From Bacteroidota bacterium (lineage in GTDB: Bacteria > Bacteroidota > Bacteroidia > UKL13-3), in the NCBI GenBank assembly GCA_027487835.1, contig JAIYCU010000044.1, positions 62,001-126,000 of the forward strand: a stretch of 64,000 nt of DNA. The letters are read 5' to 3'. The notes under the pieces are model-generated. The model made no database searches. It was not told where the DNA came from and was given only the letters and a program-made list of their open reading frames with translations. Position numbers and translations under genes: made by a program. Shown here piece by piece: positions 26,629 to 35,893 of the stretch (position 1 is its first letter; the number at the start of each line of letters is the position of its first letter).

Positions 26629-28104
26629 TTAGTAAGCTCTTGCAAACAACACCCGTTCTTTCGATGGATTGCCTGTTAATACACATTTGCCATCTTCTTG
26701 TGGGTTATTTAAGGGTATGCAACGAATGGTAGCTTTAGATAATTCTTTTATTTTTTCTTCAGTTTCGCTGCTGCCATCCCAATGGGAGCTCACAAAACCT
26801 GTTTTATTGTCTAAAGCATCAATAAACTCATCCCATGTATTCACTGCATGAATGTGCTCGGTTCTGTAATCAAGGGCTTTTTGATAAATGTTTTGTTGAA
26901 TCTGTTCTAAAAGGTGTGGAATTTTATGTTCTAAATCTGCGGCCTGAAGCACCATTTTTTCTTTGGTATCTCTGCGTGCTACCTCAATGGTTCCATTTTG
27001 CACATCCCTTGGTCCGATGGCAATTCTAACTGGCACACCTTTTAATTCATATTCTGCATATTTGAACCCTGGCGTCATGTTATCACGGTCGTCAACTTTT
27101 ACAGAAATGCCCAATTTCTTTAGTGCTGCAAAATAGGCATCTGCTTTTTCCATCACTAATTCGCGTTCGCCTTCCTTTCTAAAAATTGGGATAATTACTA
27201 CTTGAATTGGAGCCAAATTTGGGGGTAAAACCAAGCCTTCATCATCGCTATGGCTCATGATGAGTGCGCCCATTAATCTAGTAGAAACCCCCCAAGAGGT
27301 AGCCCAAACATATTCCGACTTGTTTTCTCTTGTTACATATTTTACATCAAACGCTTTGGCAAAGTTTTGACCCAAAAAGTGTGAAGTGCCCATTTGTAAG
27401 GCCTTTCCATCTTGCATTAAACCTTCAATGCAAAAGGTGTCTAAAGCACCAGCAAATCGTTCGTTGGCAGATTTTACTCCTTTAATTACGGGTACGGCCA
27501 TAATTTTTTCAGCAAAATCTGCATATATTTCCAGCATTTGTTTTGTCTCTGCAATGGCTTCTTCAGCCGTGGCATGGGCGGTGTGTCCTTCTTGCCATAA
27601 AAACTCTGTTGTTCTTAAGAATAACCTTGTTCTCATTTCCCATCTAACCACATTTGCCCATTGGTTTATTAAGATAGGCAAATCGCGGTAGCTTTGAATC
27701 CAGTTTCTATAGGTACTCCAAATAATGGTTTCACTGGTAGGTCTTACAATTAACTCTTCCTCAAGTTTAGCATCTGGGTCAACCACAATTTGACCAGTTT
27801 CAGGATCATTTTTTAATCTATAATGTGTCACAACGGCGCACTCTTTTGCAAAGCCATCTACATGTGAAGCTTCCTTACTAAAGAATGACTTTGGAATAAA
27901 TAGAGGGAAATATGCGTTTTGGTGTCCTGTTTCTTTGAACCTTCTGTCTAGTTCTGCCTGCATTTTTTCCCAGATAGCATATCCATAGGGTTTTATAATC
28001 ATGCAACCTTTAACGTCTGAATGTTCCGCTAAATCTGCATTCTTAACTAAATTATTGTACCAGCCGCTGTAATCTTCGCTTCTTTTTATTTTTTTTACGT
28101 CCAT
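26629..28104 (-). CDS. proS: Prolyl-tRNA synthetase, short (archaeal/eukaryotic-like) type
   Basis: 491 residues, the shorter class II ProRS that lacks the bacterial editing insertion. Charges tRNA-Pro. Motif 2 in [23 protein letters not shown] and motif 3 in [14 protein letters not shown]. The anticodon-binding domain starts near residue 295 ([12 protein letters not shown]) and the C-terminal zinc-like domain ends in tyrosine (VLFARAY), a mark of this type. A TACTTTTG box lies about 41 nt upstream. It is divergent from the repeat lipoprotein gene. Confidence 0.96.
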   Translation of the reverse strand: MDVKKIKRSEDYSGWYNNLVKNADLAEHSDVKGCMIIKPYGYAIWEKMQAELDRRFKETGHQNAYFPLFIPKSFFSKEASHVDGFAKECAVVTHYRLKNDPETGQIVVDPDAKLEEELIVRPTSETIIWSTYRNWIQSYRDLPILINQWANVVRWEMRTRLFLRTTEFLWQEGHTAHATAEEAIAETKQMLEIYADFAEKIMAVPVIKGVKSANERFAGALDTFCIEGLMQDGKALQMGTSHFLGQNFAKAFDVKYVTRENKSEYVWATSWGVSTRLMGALIMSHSDDEGLVLPPNLAPIQVVIIPIFRKEGERELVMEKADAYFAALKKLGISVKVDDRDNMTPGFKYAEYELKGVPVRIAIGPRDVQNGTIEVARRDTKEKMVLQAADLEHKIPHLLEQIQQNIYQKALDYRTEHIHAVNTWDEFIDALDNKTGFVSSHWDGSSETEEKIKELSKATIRCIPLNNPQEDGKCVLTGNPSKERVLFARAY

Positions 28105-28144
28105 GATTTTTATTGGAATAATATTTGAAACCTATTAATGGTCA

Positions 28145-28152
28145 CAAAAGTA
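28145..28152 (-). promoter_or_regulatory. TAnnTTTG -7 box for proS
   Basis: TACTTTTG on the minus strand matches TAnnTTTG exactly and lies about 41 nt before the proS start. No good -33 TTG is seen at the usual distance, so this is a moderate prediction. Confidence 0.4.
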
Positions 28153-28193
28153 GTTTTTAGTCGTTACTTTGTATAACAGTAAATTTAGGATTT

Positions 28194-29654
28194 ATGAAAC
28201 CAATTAAAATCATAGCCTTTTTTGCCTTTACAGGCATCATTGCTTCTTGCAGTTCTATTATTAATCCAGTGAATGGTGTTAATGATGATGTGTATGCTAA
28301 AAGAAGAGAATCTAATGCCAAGCCAAAGTCGGTTGGCGAGATTGAACCTTGGAACAATAAGAAAAAGGGGCCACAGGCTAACCTAAATCAAAATGCCACA
28401 AGCGAAACTTCAAGTGTTTCAGCAGCAGCAGCACCTGTTTATACACCCGATCCCTATGAAGCAGAACGGGCTGCAGAAGCAAGTCGTTTATGGTCTCAAA
28501 GACGCAATATGCTTACTGCTAATGACAGTCCAGTTTACGAATCCAATTTAGTTTATCAAGAAGAAAGAGAAGATGATAGAGAATCTAGGAGAATGGGTAC
28601 TTCTCGTTCTCGATATTACGATGACCCTTACTATGATGTCTTAAGTCAAAATTGGGGATGGACAAGTTTTTATAATCCCGTAACTGTTTTTCCTGGGTAT
28701 TATGGATATGCACCTGGGTTTAATATTGGCTTAGGTTGGAATAATAATTTTGGTTGGAATACTGGATTTGGGTTTAATTCAGGCTGGGGATATAATCCTT
28801 GGAACCCTTATGCTGGTTTTGGTTGGAATGACCCATTCTTTAATCCATATTATCCATATGGAGGCATGGGCTGGGGATACAATCCATGGAACCCATATGG
28901 AGTCATGGGCTGGGGTTATAATCCATATCATCCATATGGAGGCATGGGTTGGGGTTATAATCCATGGCAAAGAAATTGGGGATGGGGCGGCGGCTGTTAT
29001 AATAACCGTTGGGGCAATGATATCGTTTCAAACAGACCATTTATGCGCCCAATGAATGGAATTGGTTCGGCATTACCTTCAGGAAATTCAAGACCAGCAG
29101 TACCAGTTCCAGGTGGTAGAAGTGTTCGACCTAATGCGCCTTCTCCCGCTGTTAACCAACAGGGGCCAGATAAGCCTCAACAAATTACTCGTCCTGCATA
29201 CAATCCAAACAGGCCACAAGCACCACAAGCAGAATCTCCACGTCCAGCTTATACTAATAAACCTGGAGGGGATTTAATTTATGACAATCAGGGTCGTCCC
29301 ACTTATGTTCCACCTAGGAGAGATAGGGGAGGAAATACAGGAGAATCTCCACGTCCTTCTGCCCCAACCTATAATGGAACAGGCGAGGTGAGACCTTCTT
29401 ATGGAAGTCCTGCACCAGAAAGACCAAGGAATAATAATTCAAATGGACGTCCTTCTGCCCCAAGTGCAGCGCCATCTAGACCAAGTACACCAAGTCAACC
29501 GGCACCTAGCAGGCCCTCGGCTCCTGCACCTTCATATAGTAGACCAGCGCCTTCGGCGCCAGCACCAAGTAGACCCTCCGCATCACCACCCGCACCTAGC
29601 AGGCCATCAGGCGGTGGCGCAGCACCTTCAGGCGGTTCGTTTAGACGTCCATAA
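28194..29654 (+). CDS. Repeat-rich lipoprotein (Gly/Trp/Tyr/Asn repeats plus Pro-rich tail)
   Basis: 486 residues. Lipoprotein signal with lipobox Cys19 (IIASC). Residues 20-160 are charged and probably disordered, with an Arg/Glu/Asp-rich stretch. Residues about 165-285 are built of Gly, Trp, Tyr, Asn and Pro, with a 13-residue unit MGWGYNPWNPYGG repeated three times in tandem (28866-28975) and looser copies before. From about 300 onward the chain is Pro/Ser/Arg/Ala-rich (PSRPSAP-like repeats). No enzyme domain. A surface or periplasmic adhesive or structural protein is inferred. Alternative-frame ORFs over the repeats are composition artefacts. Confidence 0.75.
   Translation: MKPIKIIAFFAFTGIIASCSSIINPVNGVNDDVYAKRRESNAKPKSVGEIEPWNNKKKGPQANLNQNATSETSSVSAAAAPVYTPDPYEAERAAEASRLWSQRRNMLTANDSPVYESNLVYQEEREDDRESRRMGTSRSRYYDDPYYDVLSQNWGWTSFYNPVTVFPGYYGYAPGFNIGLGWNNNFGWNTGFGFNSGWGYNPWNPYAGFGWNDPFFNPYYPYGGMGWGYNPWNPYGVMGWGYNPYHPYGGMGWGYNPWQRNWGWGGGCYNNRWGNDIVSNRPFMRPMNGIGSALPSGNSRPAVPVPGGRSVRPNAPSPAVNQQGPDKPQQITRPAYNPNRPQAPQAESPRPAYTNKPGGDLIYDNQGRPTYVPPRRDRGGNTGESPRPSAPTYNGTGEVRPSYGSPAPERPRNNNSNGRPSAPSAAPSRPSTPSQPAPSRPSAPAPSYSRPAPSAPAPSRPSASPPAPSRPSGGGAAPSGGSFRRP
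28866..28975 (+). repeat. Tandem 39-bp coding repeats
   Basis: Units start at 28866, 28905 and 28944 (last one partial). Each encodes a GWGYNP-containing 13-residue segment: NPWNPYGV, NPYHPYGG and NPWQRNWG endings. A looser earlier copy starts near 28785. Such in-frame repeats can expand or shrink by slippage. Confidence 0.8.
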
Positions 29655-29672
29655 TTTTTAATATCACGCAAT

Positions 29673-31154
29673 ATGAAAAAGATAGCATTTGTACTTTTAT
29701 CGGCAATTGCAGGGAATGCAATTGCCCAAAATCAAGAGGAGGTGTTTAGGTACACCCTCACCCAAACCCAAGGATCCGTGCGTTCTTTAGGCGCCGCAGG
29801 CGCTTGGGGAGCTGTTGGTGCCGACCTTGGCGCTGCTGCAATTAATCCAGCTGGTTTAGGACTTTATAAAAGAAATGAAATGATGGGAGCTATTGCCATT
29901 AGTAGCATTTCTAATGAGGCAAAATATAATGGAAATACAGCCTCCGACCGTCGCACTAATTTTAATGTACCCAATTTTGGGGCTGCATTTTATGTAGATT
30001 TAGGCTATACAGGCAGTGGGGTTTCTTCCTTAACCTTTGCCTTTGGAATGAATAGATTGGCCAATTTTCAAAACAATGAAGTTTTCAATGGTAAAGGTTC
30101 TAATACCTCTATTGGTAATTATTTGGCCGCTAAAGCAAATGGTTTAGATAGCAATACTTTTTTATCGAGTGAATGGGATAACGACCCTGTGGCACAAGCT
30201 TGGCGTCTTAGTATGATTTATAATGATAATTCCCCTCGAAAGTATGGCTCTTGGCAAGATATTTCTGGCGACTCAAATTATACTATGCGACAATCAGGCC
30301 AAGTAAGTTCAAGAGGGAGGATCAATGAGTGGCATGCCTCTAGTGGTATTAATATTAGTAATACATTGTATCTTGGTGCTTCATTGGTAGTGCAAGGCTT
30401 AAGGTTTACACAAGATAATACCTATAGAGAAACATTGATTAGCTCGAGCGTTCCCAATAATCAATATAATGGTTCAAGCATTAACCAATATTCTACTACA
30501 ACAGGTGCAGGGCTTGGTGGTAAATTTGGCGCTATTTTAAGGCCTATTGATGCATTCCGAGTTGGAATATCATACCATACACCTGTTCGTATGCGATTGA
30601 ATAAACAATATCAAATTGTAACAAAGGCTACTTATGACGGACTAACCTACACCCAAGATGCAAATAGAATGGATGAATATAATTACCAAGTCATAACGCC
30701 AGGCAGGTTAACTGCAAGTGCTGCTGTAGTGATTGGAAAATTTATGGTTTTGTCTGCTGATTATGAAAGAGTTGATTTTTCAATGGGCAAGTTAAACGAT
30801 ACCGAAGGCTTAGCAGACTTTTCAAACTCAAATGATGCAATGAAAGCAACCTATGGTGTGGCAAGTAATATAAGAACTGGCTTAGAAATAGCTACTGGAT
30901 TTAGCAGATGGCGTTTAGGGTATGCTTCTTTAGGAAGTCCATACCAAGAGCAAGTTGTTTCAAAAAGTGATGGTCAAAGACATTTAATTACAGGTGGTTT
31001 TGGGTGGTTATTAGATGATACTTACTTTTTTGATTTTGCGGTTCAAGGTTTAATTGGTAAGAACTATATCACACCATATGGTGGAATTCCTAGCTCTGCA
31101 ACAAATGAAAGTTTAGCCCTAAACTTTATGTTTGGAACAGGCGTAAGATTCTAG
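29673..31154 (+). CDS. FadL/OmpP1/TodX-like outer-membrane transport protein
   Basis: 493 residues. Signal peptide to about 18 (NAIAQ). The N-terminal plug-like hatch is present: VRSLGAAGAWGAVGADLGAAAINPAGLGLY (split here: residues about 35-66), the Gly/Ala/Asn-Pro-Ala-Gly signature of FadL-family barrels. The remainder is a 14-strand-like barrel ending in LNFMFGTGVRF with a terminal Phe. FadL-type porins take up hydrophobic molecules. It starts 18 nt after the repeat lipoprotein gene, so they may be co-transcribed, and ends before a strong bidirectional terminator. Confidence 0.85.
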   Translation: MKKIAFVLLSAIAGNAIAQNQEEVFRYTLTQTQGSVRSLGAAGAWGAVGADLGAAAINPAGLGLYKRNEMMGAIAISSISNEAKYNGNTASDRRTNFNVPNFGAAFYVDLGYTGSGVSSLTFAFGMNRLANFQNNEVFNGKGSNTSIGNYLAAKANGLDSNTFLSSEWDNDPVAQAWRLSMIYNDNSPRKYGSWQDISGDSNYTMRQSGQVSSRGRINEWHASSGINISNTLYLGASLVVQGLRFTQDNTYRETLISSSVPNNQYNGSSINQYSTTTGAGLGGKFGAILRPIDAFRVGISYHTPVRMRLNKQYQIVTKATYDGLTYTQDANRMDEYNYQVITPGRLTASAAVVIGKFMVLSADYERVDFSMGKLNDTEGLADFSNSNDAMKATYGVASNIRTGLEIATGFSRWRLGYASLGSPYQEQVVSKSDGQRHLITGGFGWLLDDTYFFDFAVQGLIGKNYITPYGGIPSSATNESLALNFMFGTGVRF

Positions 31155-31167
31155 GAAATGTATAAAT

Positions 31168-31205
31168 AAAAAAGGGGGTTGAATGTTAATTCAACCCCCT
31201 TTTTT
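31168..31205. terminator. Strong bidirectional terminator
   Basis: A perfect 17-bp stem (31168-31184 with 31189-31205) with loop GTTA. The base is A6/T6 and the core GGGGGTTGAAT. It lies between the convergent porin and T9SS cargo genes and should stop transcription from both sides. Confidence 0.92.
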
Positions 31206-31219
31206 ATTGGAAAAAAGTT

Positions 31220-31897
31220 TTATTCAGATTTAGTGAAGGTCTTAGAAATGGTTTGGCTACCATTTTTATAGCGAATAAAGTAAATGCCATTTTGCAGGTC
31301 GCTAACATTAACATCACTTTCTAATCCGCTGTGAACAAATGATTTTACTTTAGTGCCTAGTACATTGTAAATATCAATGGTGATGGACTCACGTGCATTG
31401 AATTTTATGCTTAAACGGTCTTTAACTGGATTAGGATAGAAAGAAAAATCTCTATTGCTAGCATTTTCTTTTAAACCAGTTGCCCAGCCTGAAATCTGAA
31501 ACTCAACAGTATCATCAACACTTGGATTGTTTTTAGAGTAGATATGAACTTTTGCTCTTCCAGAGCCCACTATGCTATTTGGTACAAAATCACCTTTAAA
31601 TTCGCCACTTTTTCCTTTTACAACTGTAAAAGTACCCTTGTTTCCAACGCTTAGGTTGGTTAAACAATTAAATGGGTCACACATACCATATTCCCAACCT
31701 GCAGTCATTTGTATTTCTAAAATATGCCATTCAAAAACAGAATCATTGCTATTGTTAGTGAAAATTGATTTTGCTTCTAGCATAAAGTTTCCGCTTGAAC
31801 CTTGCCCCTTAGATAGTTTTGGATTCATCGAAATATCTTGGGCAAATCCGATTTGGAAGGCCGCAAGTGCAAAAATTGAAAGTAGAATTTTTTTCAT
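31220..31897 (-). CDS. Secreted protein with T9SS type A C-terminal domain
   Basis: 225 residues. Signal peptide to residue 19 (GFAQ). Residues 20-145 form an unknown beta-rich region, possibly Ig-like. The T9SS type A sorting domain covers about 150-225, with FYPNPVKDRLSI, IDIYNVLGTKV, LQNGIYFIRYKNG and a C-terminal KTFTKSE. The protein should be secreted through the type IX system and attached to the surface or released. It has only a small passenger domain; function unknown. A TATTTTTG box lies about 50 nt upstream. Confidence 0.88.
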   Translation of the reverse strand: MKKILLSIFALAAFQIGFAQDISMNPKLSKGQGSSGNFMLEAKSIFTNNSNDSVFEWHILEIQMTAGWEYGMCDPFNCLTNLSVGNKGTFTVVKGKSGEFKGDFVPNSIVGSGRAKVHIYSKNNPSVDDTVEFQISGWATGLKENASNRDFSFYPNPVKDRLSIKFNARESITIDIYNVLGTKVKSFVHSGLESDVNVSDLQNGIYFIRYKNGSQTISKTFTKSE

Positions 31898-31949
31898 TGT
31901 AAGTAGGTTTCAGGTAAATATAGTTTGACTAATTTCTATTTACTTGCAA

Positions 31950-31957
31950 CAAAAATA
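31950..31957 (-). promoter_or_regulatory. TAnnTTTG -7 box for the T9SS cargo gene
   Basis: TATTTTTG on the minus strand matches TAnnTTTG. A TTG lies 22 nt further upstream, slightly long for a -33 element. Confidence 0.4.
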
Positions 31958-31989
31958 TATTATTATTCCAAAAATTGCGCAAAAACTTT

Positions 31990-32406
31990 ATGAAAATCAT
32001 TATTATAAATGGCCCAAATCTTAATTTGTTAGGAGTGCGCGAGCCTGAAATATATGGCCAATCTAGCTTTGAGGAATATTTGATTACTTTGAGGCAGCAC
32101 TTTCCTGCGATTGAAATCGCTTATTTTCAAAGTAATATTGAGGGCGAAATCATTAATAAAATTCATGAAGTTGGTTTTTCTTATGATGGAATTCTATTAA
32201 ATGCTGGTGCCTATACGCATACATCAATTGCTATTGGGGATGCTGTAGCAGCTATTAAAACTCCTGTCATTGAAGTGCATATTTCGAATGTTTTTTCACG
32301 AGAATCCTTTCGGCATGTTTCGTTTATTGCCCCATATGCCAAAGGAATTATTGCAGGTTTTGGATTAAATGCGTACCAAATAGCGATTCAAAGTTTACTT
32401 AATTAA
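31990..32406 (+). CDS. aroQ: Type II 3-dehydroquinate dehydratase
   Basis: 138 residues from the ATG at 31990. A TTG at 31975 is also in frame but the family starts with MKIIIINGPNLNLLG. It dehydrates 3-dehydroquinate to 3-dehydroshikimate in aromatic amino acid synthesis. Conserved elements: NGPNLNLLGVREPEIYG (flexible lid with Arg and catalytic Tyr), LNAGAYTHTSIAI, and EVHISNVFSRE with the catalytic His. Its 3' end overlaps the convergent unknown gene by 8 nt. No other shikimate genes adjoin. Confidence 0.95.
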   Translation: MKIIIINGPNLNLLGVREPEIYGQSSFEEYLITLRQHFPAIEIAYFQSNIEGEIINKIHEVGFSYDGILLNAGAYTHTSIAIGDAVAAIKTPVIEVHISNVFSRESFRHVSFIAPYAKGIIAGFGLNAYQIAIQSLLN

Positions 32407-33067
32407 TTCCTTGTTCTAGGAAGAAATTGTCATTGTTGATATATATGATTTGCACTTTTTCTTGTGGATGTAGTTTTGCATTTTGTTGCACCAACTTGAT
32501 TAATCTTTTGCTTTGTCTGCCTAAAAATCTGTTCCAATAAACCAGCACGTAAAAGTTGGAATTATTCAGGTTTATTTTGGCCGCATCATCCCTTGTTTTT
32601 CTTGTGAAATTTAATAATTTTTCTAGCGGAAATATGCTGTCTAACGGCGCTGCTGTTTGGGGTGGAAAATGTTGAAAGTGATTGTCTCGAGTCCAATTTA
32701 AGTTTGGAAATCCGCCAGCAAAACAATTGGCATGAAAGGAAAGCAATTCTCCTTTTTTATTGAAATAGAGTACCTGAAGGGGCTGATAATGATTTTGTAT
32801 GGTTGCTGCATGTAACAAGGTATCGAATTGTCTCAAAAATCCTTTGTAAGTGCTATCCAAAACAAGTAAATCGTTTAATGGAATTTGATTTTTTGCGGCA
32901 ATTTTTTCAATATCGACATCCTTTAGGTATTTATGTTTTTTAAAGCCATACATACTGCTAATAATTGGTGTGCAGGCTTCAAAAATTATGAAAATGCAAA
33001 CAAGAAAAGGTAATTTTTGTAGAGGTTTCAAGGCAATGACTTTGCTCTTTATAACGAATTTTGCCAT
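32399..33067 (-). CDS. Putative lipoprotein or membrane-anchored protein of unknown function
   Basis: 222 residues. A basic N-terminus, a hydrophobic segment (about 18-31) and a possible lipobox cysteine at 32 (FEAC) suggest lipidation or anchoring. The rest has no recognised motif; the C-terminal half has a thioredoxin-like feel (YVLVYWNRFLGRQSKRLIK then KVQIIYINND) without a CXXC pair. Its end overlaps aroQ by 8 nt. A GGTTCAACCC word lies just upstream (33080-33089), in the 23-nt gap to the glycosyltransferase gene. Confidence 0.6.
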   Translation of the reverse strand: MAKFVIKSKVIALKPLQKLPFLVCIFIIFEACTPIISSMYGFKKHKYLKDVDIEKIAAKNQIPLNDLLVLDSTYKGFLRQFDTLLHAATIQNHYQPLQVLYFNKKGELLSFHANCFAGGFPNLNWTRDNHFQHFPPQTAAPLDSIFPLEKLLNFTRKTRDDAAKINLNNSNFYVLVYWNRFLGRQSKRLIKLVQQNAKLHPQEKVQIIYINNDNFFLEQGIN

Positions 33068-33090
33068 AAAAAGTTCATGGGTTCAACCCA

Positions 33091-34110
33091 TTATAAATCA
33101 GAAAATCGTTCTTTCTTTTCTATAAAATGCTCCCAAATTAGACTTTTATGATGCACCCCCTTTAGGTCTTTCCATTCTTTTTTTGGTAATCCATTTTTTC
33201 TTAGTTTGATCCAAAAGCCTAGTTTAAAGAAAAAATCAGCATGTGCGCGATGCACAGCCCAACTGTGTTTTGGTTCAGACCGCATTAAAAAGAAGAAGGA
33301 GCTTAATAAGTCTAAGAAAGAGCGCCAAGGAATAATCCACCAAAGTTTTGAAGCTGGCATATTCTTTAACAACATCAATAATGAGTTTCTAAAATTTAAA
33401 TAGGTTTTTTGCGGGTTTCCTTTCTGTAAGGTGCTTCCCCCTAAATGATACACTTTACTTTCTGCAACATACCAAATAGAATAACCTGCTTGTTGCATCC
33501 TCCAACACAAATCTATTTCTTCCATGTGGGCAAAAAAATGTTCATCAAATCCACCTGCTTTAAAAAATGCTTCCGCTCTTACAAATAAACATGCCCCGCT
33601 TGCCCAAAAAATTTCTTTTGAATCATCGTATTGTTGTAGGTCTTTTTCAATGGATTCGAACAAACGACCTCTGCAACATACATAACCTAATGTATCTATA
33701 TAACCTCCAGCTGCACCTGCATATTCAAAAGTGTCCTTCTGTTTGTATTGCAACAGTTTGGGTTGAATTGCGCCAATATCTTTATCCGATTCAAATAAAC
33801 TTATAATGGGTTCAATCCAATTTTGAGTTACCTCTACATCATTGTTAAGTAAAACAAAATAATCTGCTTTCACTTGTTGCAAGGCCCTGTTATAGCCACC
33901 CGCATAACCGTAATTTTTATCTAATTTTATTATCCTAATGTTTGGATAATGTTGGCTTAGCCATGCTATTGAAGCGTCTGTTGAGGCATTATCTGCCACA
34001 ATAATTTCAAGGTTTTGGTAACTGCTTTCGCAAACAGACGGAAGAAATTGCGCTAAAAGATGAAGATTGTTCCAGTGAATGATTACTACTGCTACCTTGG
34101 GTAAATTCAT
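33091..34110 (-). CDS. Family 2 glycosyltransferase, rhamnosyltransferase-like
   Basis: 339 residues. GT-A fold: VAVVIIHWNNLHLL at the start, ADNASTDAS (residues 41-49), KNYGYAGGYN, and the nucleotide/metal site FVLLNNDVEV (about 85-95, DxD-like NND). GGFDEHFFAHMEEIDLCWR near 195 is the acceptor/catalytic ED motif of the WbbL-like subgroup. A basic, partly amphipathic C-terminal region (250-339) may touch the membrane. It probably adds a sugar to a surface polysaccharide. One nt after the 123-residue unknown gene; the RlmD and MurB genes are upstream. Confidence 0.88.
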   Translation of the reverse strand: MNLPKVAVVIIHWNNLHLLAQFLPSVCESSYQNLEIIVADNASTDASIAWLSQHYPNIRIIKLDKNYGYAGGYNRALQQVKADYFVLLNNDVEVTQNWIEPIISLFESDKDIGAIQPKLLQYKQKDTFEYAGAAGGYIDTLGYVCCRGRLFESIEKDLQQYDDSKEIFWASGACLFVRAEAFFKAGGFDEHFFAHMEEIDLCWRMQQAGYSIWYVAESKVYHLGGSTLQKGNPQKTYLNFRNSLLMLLKNMPASKLWWIIPWRSFLDLLSSFFFLMRSEPKHSWAVHRAHADFFFKLGFWIKLRKNGLPKKEWKDLKGVHHKSLIWEHFIEKKERFSDL

Positions 34111-34111
34111 T

Positions 34112-34483
34112 TTAATCTTTTTTCTTTATATAAGGTGCATAAACAAAGCTTGCCCCTGCGGCAGTAATTAGTAAAATGCACATGAATTCTTTTGGATTTT
34201 TATAGTTCTTTTTAAACTCCTCTTCTCTTTCTGGCAGCACCAGTTTTTTTTCTAATAGTTCTTCTAAGGTTGTGGCATGAACACTAAAATCTCTAGCATA
34301 ATCTTCTTTTAGTAAAATAGGCTCTCCTAGTTTAAGTTCATGCTGGTGGGCAATAAAAATTGGGTAACTAGTAAAGCCTTCTTTAATCATGTCGGTAGAA
34401 ACCTCTTTAATCATGGGCCCATAAAATTTAAGGTCGTCTTTTAAAACCTCCAATAGTTTTTCAAGGATTGCTTTATTTTCCAT
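34112..34483 (-). CDS. Small conserved-looking protein of unknown function
   Basis: 123 residues, acidic and mostly helical. The last 25 residues include a hydrophobic stretch (MCILLITAAGASFVYAPY) that could be a buried helix or strand. No signal peptide. It is 1 nt upstream of the glycosyltransferase gene and its start overlaps the rlmD stop by 1 nt, so it is made from the same message. No function can be inferred. Confidence 0.65.
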   Translation of the reverse strand: MENKAILEKLLEVLKDDLKFYGPMIKEVSTDMIKEGFTSYPIFIAHQHELKLGEPILLKEDYARDFSVHATTLEELLEKKLVLPEREEEFKKNYKNPKEFMCILLITAAGASFVYAPYIKKKD

Positions 34484-35892
34484 TATCGTAATTCGAGTAA
34501 GGCAATATTTTCTACATGATGTGTATGCGGAAACATATCTACCGCTTGCACTTTACTTACAATGTACTTATCCATCATTAAGGCAATGTCTCTAGCTTGG
34601 GTGGCAGGGTTGCAACTAACATACACTATCTTTTTAGGTTCAACCAATAACAATTGATTAATTACATCTTCGTGCATACCTGCTCTTGGTGGGTCTGTAA
34701 TTACCACGTCTGGCTTTCCATTGGCTTCAATAAATGCTGAAGTAAGTAAATCTTTCATATCTCCAGCATAAAAATGTGTATGGGTTATTTGGTTCAAGGC
34801 GGCATTTTCCTTTGCATCTTCTATTGCTTGTGGTACATATTCTATTCCTACCACTTTTGCCGCCATTTTAGCCACAAACAAAGCAATGGTGCCCACGCCT
34901 GTATATAAATCATATACCAATTCTTTGCCTGTTAAACCTGCCATTTTTCTAGCTTCGCTATATAAGTTAAGGGTTTGAAGGGTGTTTGTTTGAAAGAAAG
35001 ATTTAGCACCAATTTTAAACTGCAAATCTTCTAAGGTTTCTAATAGATGGTTATTACCTTCAAAAACCTTTACATCCAAATCATGAATGGTATCATTTAG
35101 TTTATCATTGATAACATACAATAAGGAAGTTATTTGGGGGAATTCAGTTTTGATAAAATTGAGTAATAAGTTTCTCTTTTCTTCATCGTCTGCGCCAAAG
35201 CTCACCAATAACATCCATTCACCTTTGCTATTATTGCGCAACATAAGGTTTCGCATGAGGCCAGTTTTGCCATAAAGGTTAAAGAAATCGAAGTCGTTTT
35301 TTCTGCAAAATTCTCCAATGCGGTTTCTTATATCATTTTGAAGTGGATGCATTAAATAGCAGGTTTCTACTTCAAAAACTTTATCAAATCTTCCTGGGAT
35401 ATGAAATCCTAGTCCAGCATTTGTTGCTTTGTCTAAGGTTCCTATTTCTTCTTTGTTGCTTAGCCATTTTCTATCTGTAAAGCTAAATTCAACTTTATTT
35501 CTATAGTGTTCGGTTTGAACCGATCCGATGATGGGTTCTAGCGGTGGGAAGGGGAATTTTCCTAATCTTTCAAATGCATCAATAACTTGTTGCTGCTTAT
35601 ATTTGAGTTGCGCTGGGTAACTCATTTGCTGCCATTTGCAACCACCACAGGTGCCAAAATGCGTGCAAAAAGTTTCAATTCTATCTTCAGACGGTTTAAG
35701 GATGTTGGTGATTCGGGCAAATTCAAATCGCTTTTTGATTTCGTAAACTTTCGCATCTACAATATCGCCAGGAACGGCATAATCAACCATAATTACCTTA
35801 CCTTCATGGCGTGCAATACATTTTCCCTCGCTGCCAGCATTTTCGATACTTAGCGCGGTGTATTCGTTAAATACTTTTCTTTTTTTTGACAT
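34483..35892 (-). CDS. rlmD: 23S rRNA (uracil-C5)-methyltransferase of the RlmD/RumA type
   Basis: 469 residues. N-terminal TRAM RNA-binding domain (about 1-65), Fe-S cluster cysteines 76, 82, 85 and one near 166 (EVETCYL), then a Rossmann SAM domain (DLYTGVGTIALF near 330) and the catalytic cysteine loop VSCNPATQARD near the C-terminus. It methylates C5 of a 23S rRNA uridine (U1939 in E. coli RlmD). RlmC and RlmCD are related; the presence of the cluster and TRAM favours RlmD. It starts 1 nt after murB. Confidence 0.9.
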   Translation of the reverse strand: MSKKRKVFNEYTALSIENAGSEGKCIARHEGKVIMVDYAVPGDIVDAKVYEIKKRFEFARITNILKPSEDRIETFCTHFGTCGGCKWQQMSYPAQLKYKQQQVIDAFERLGKFPFPPLEPIIGSVQTEHYRNKVEFSFTDRKWLSNKEEIGTLDKATNAGLGFHIPGRFDKVFEVETCYLMHPLQNDIRNRIGEFCRKNDFDFFNLYGKTGLMRNLMLRNNSKGEWMLLVSFGADDEEKRNLLLNFIKTEFPQITSLLYVINDKLNDTIHDLDVKVFEGNNHLLETLEDLQFKIGAKSFFQTNTLQTLNLYSEARKMAGLTGKELVYDLYTGVGTIALFVAKMAAKVVGIEYVPQAIEDAKENAALNQITHTHFYAGDMKDLLTSAFIEANGKPDVVITDPPRAGMHEDVINQLLLVEPKKIVYVSCNPATQARDIALMMDKYIVSKVQAVDMFPHTHHVENIALLELR

Positions 35893-35893
35893 T

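Noticed and set aside
28750-29661. Long open frames on both strands over the repeat lipoprotein
   Set aside because: They arise from low-complexity repeats; translations are repetitive without domains, and the 28194 frame has a lipoprotein signal.
31168-31205. GGGTTGAAT...ATTCAACCC as another copy of the dispersed palindrome
   Set aside because: It is part of a 17-bp terminator stem between convergent genes with A/T tracts; not counted.
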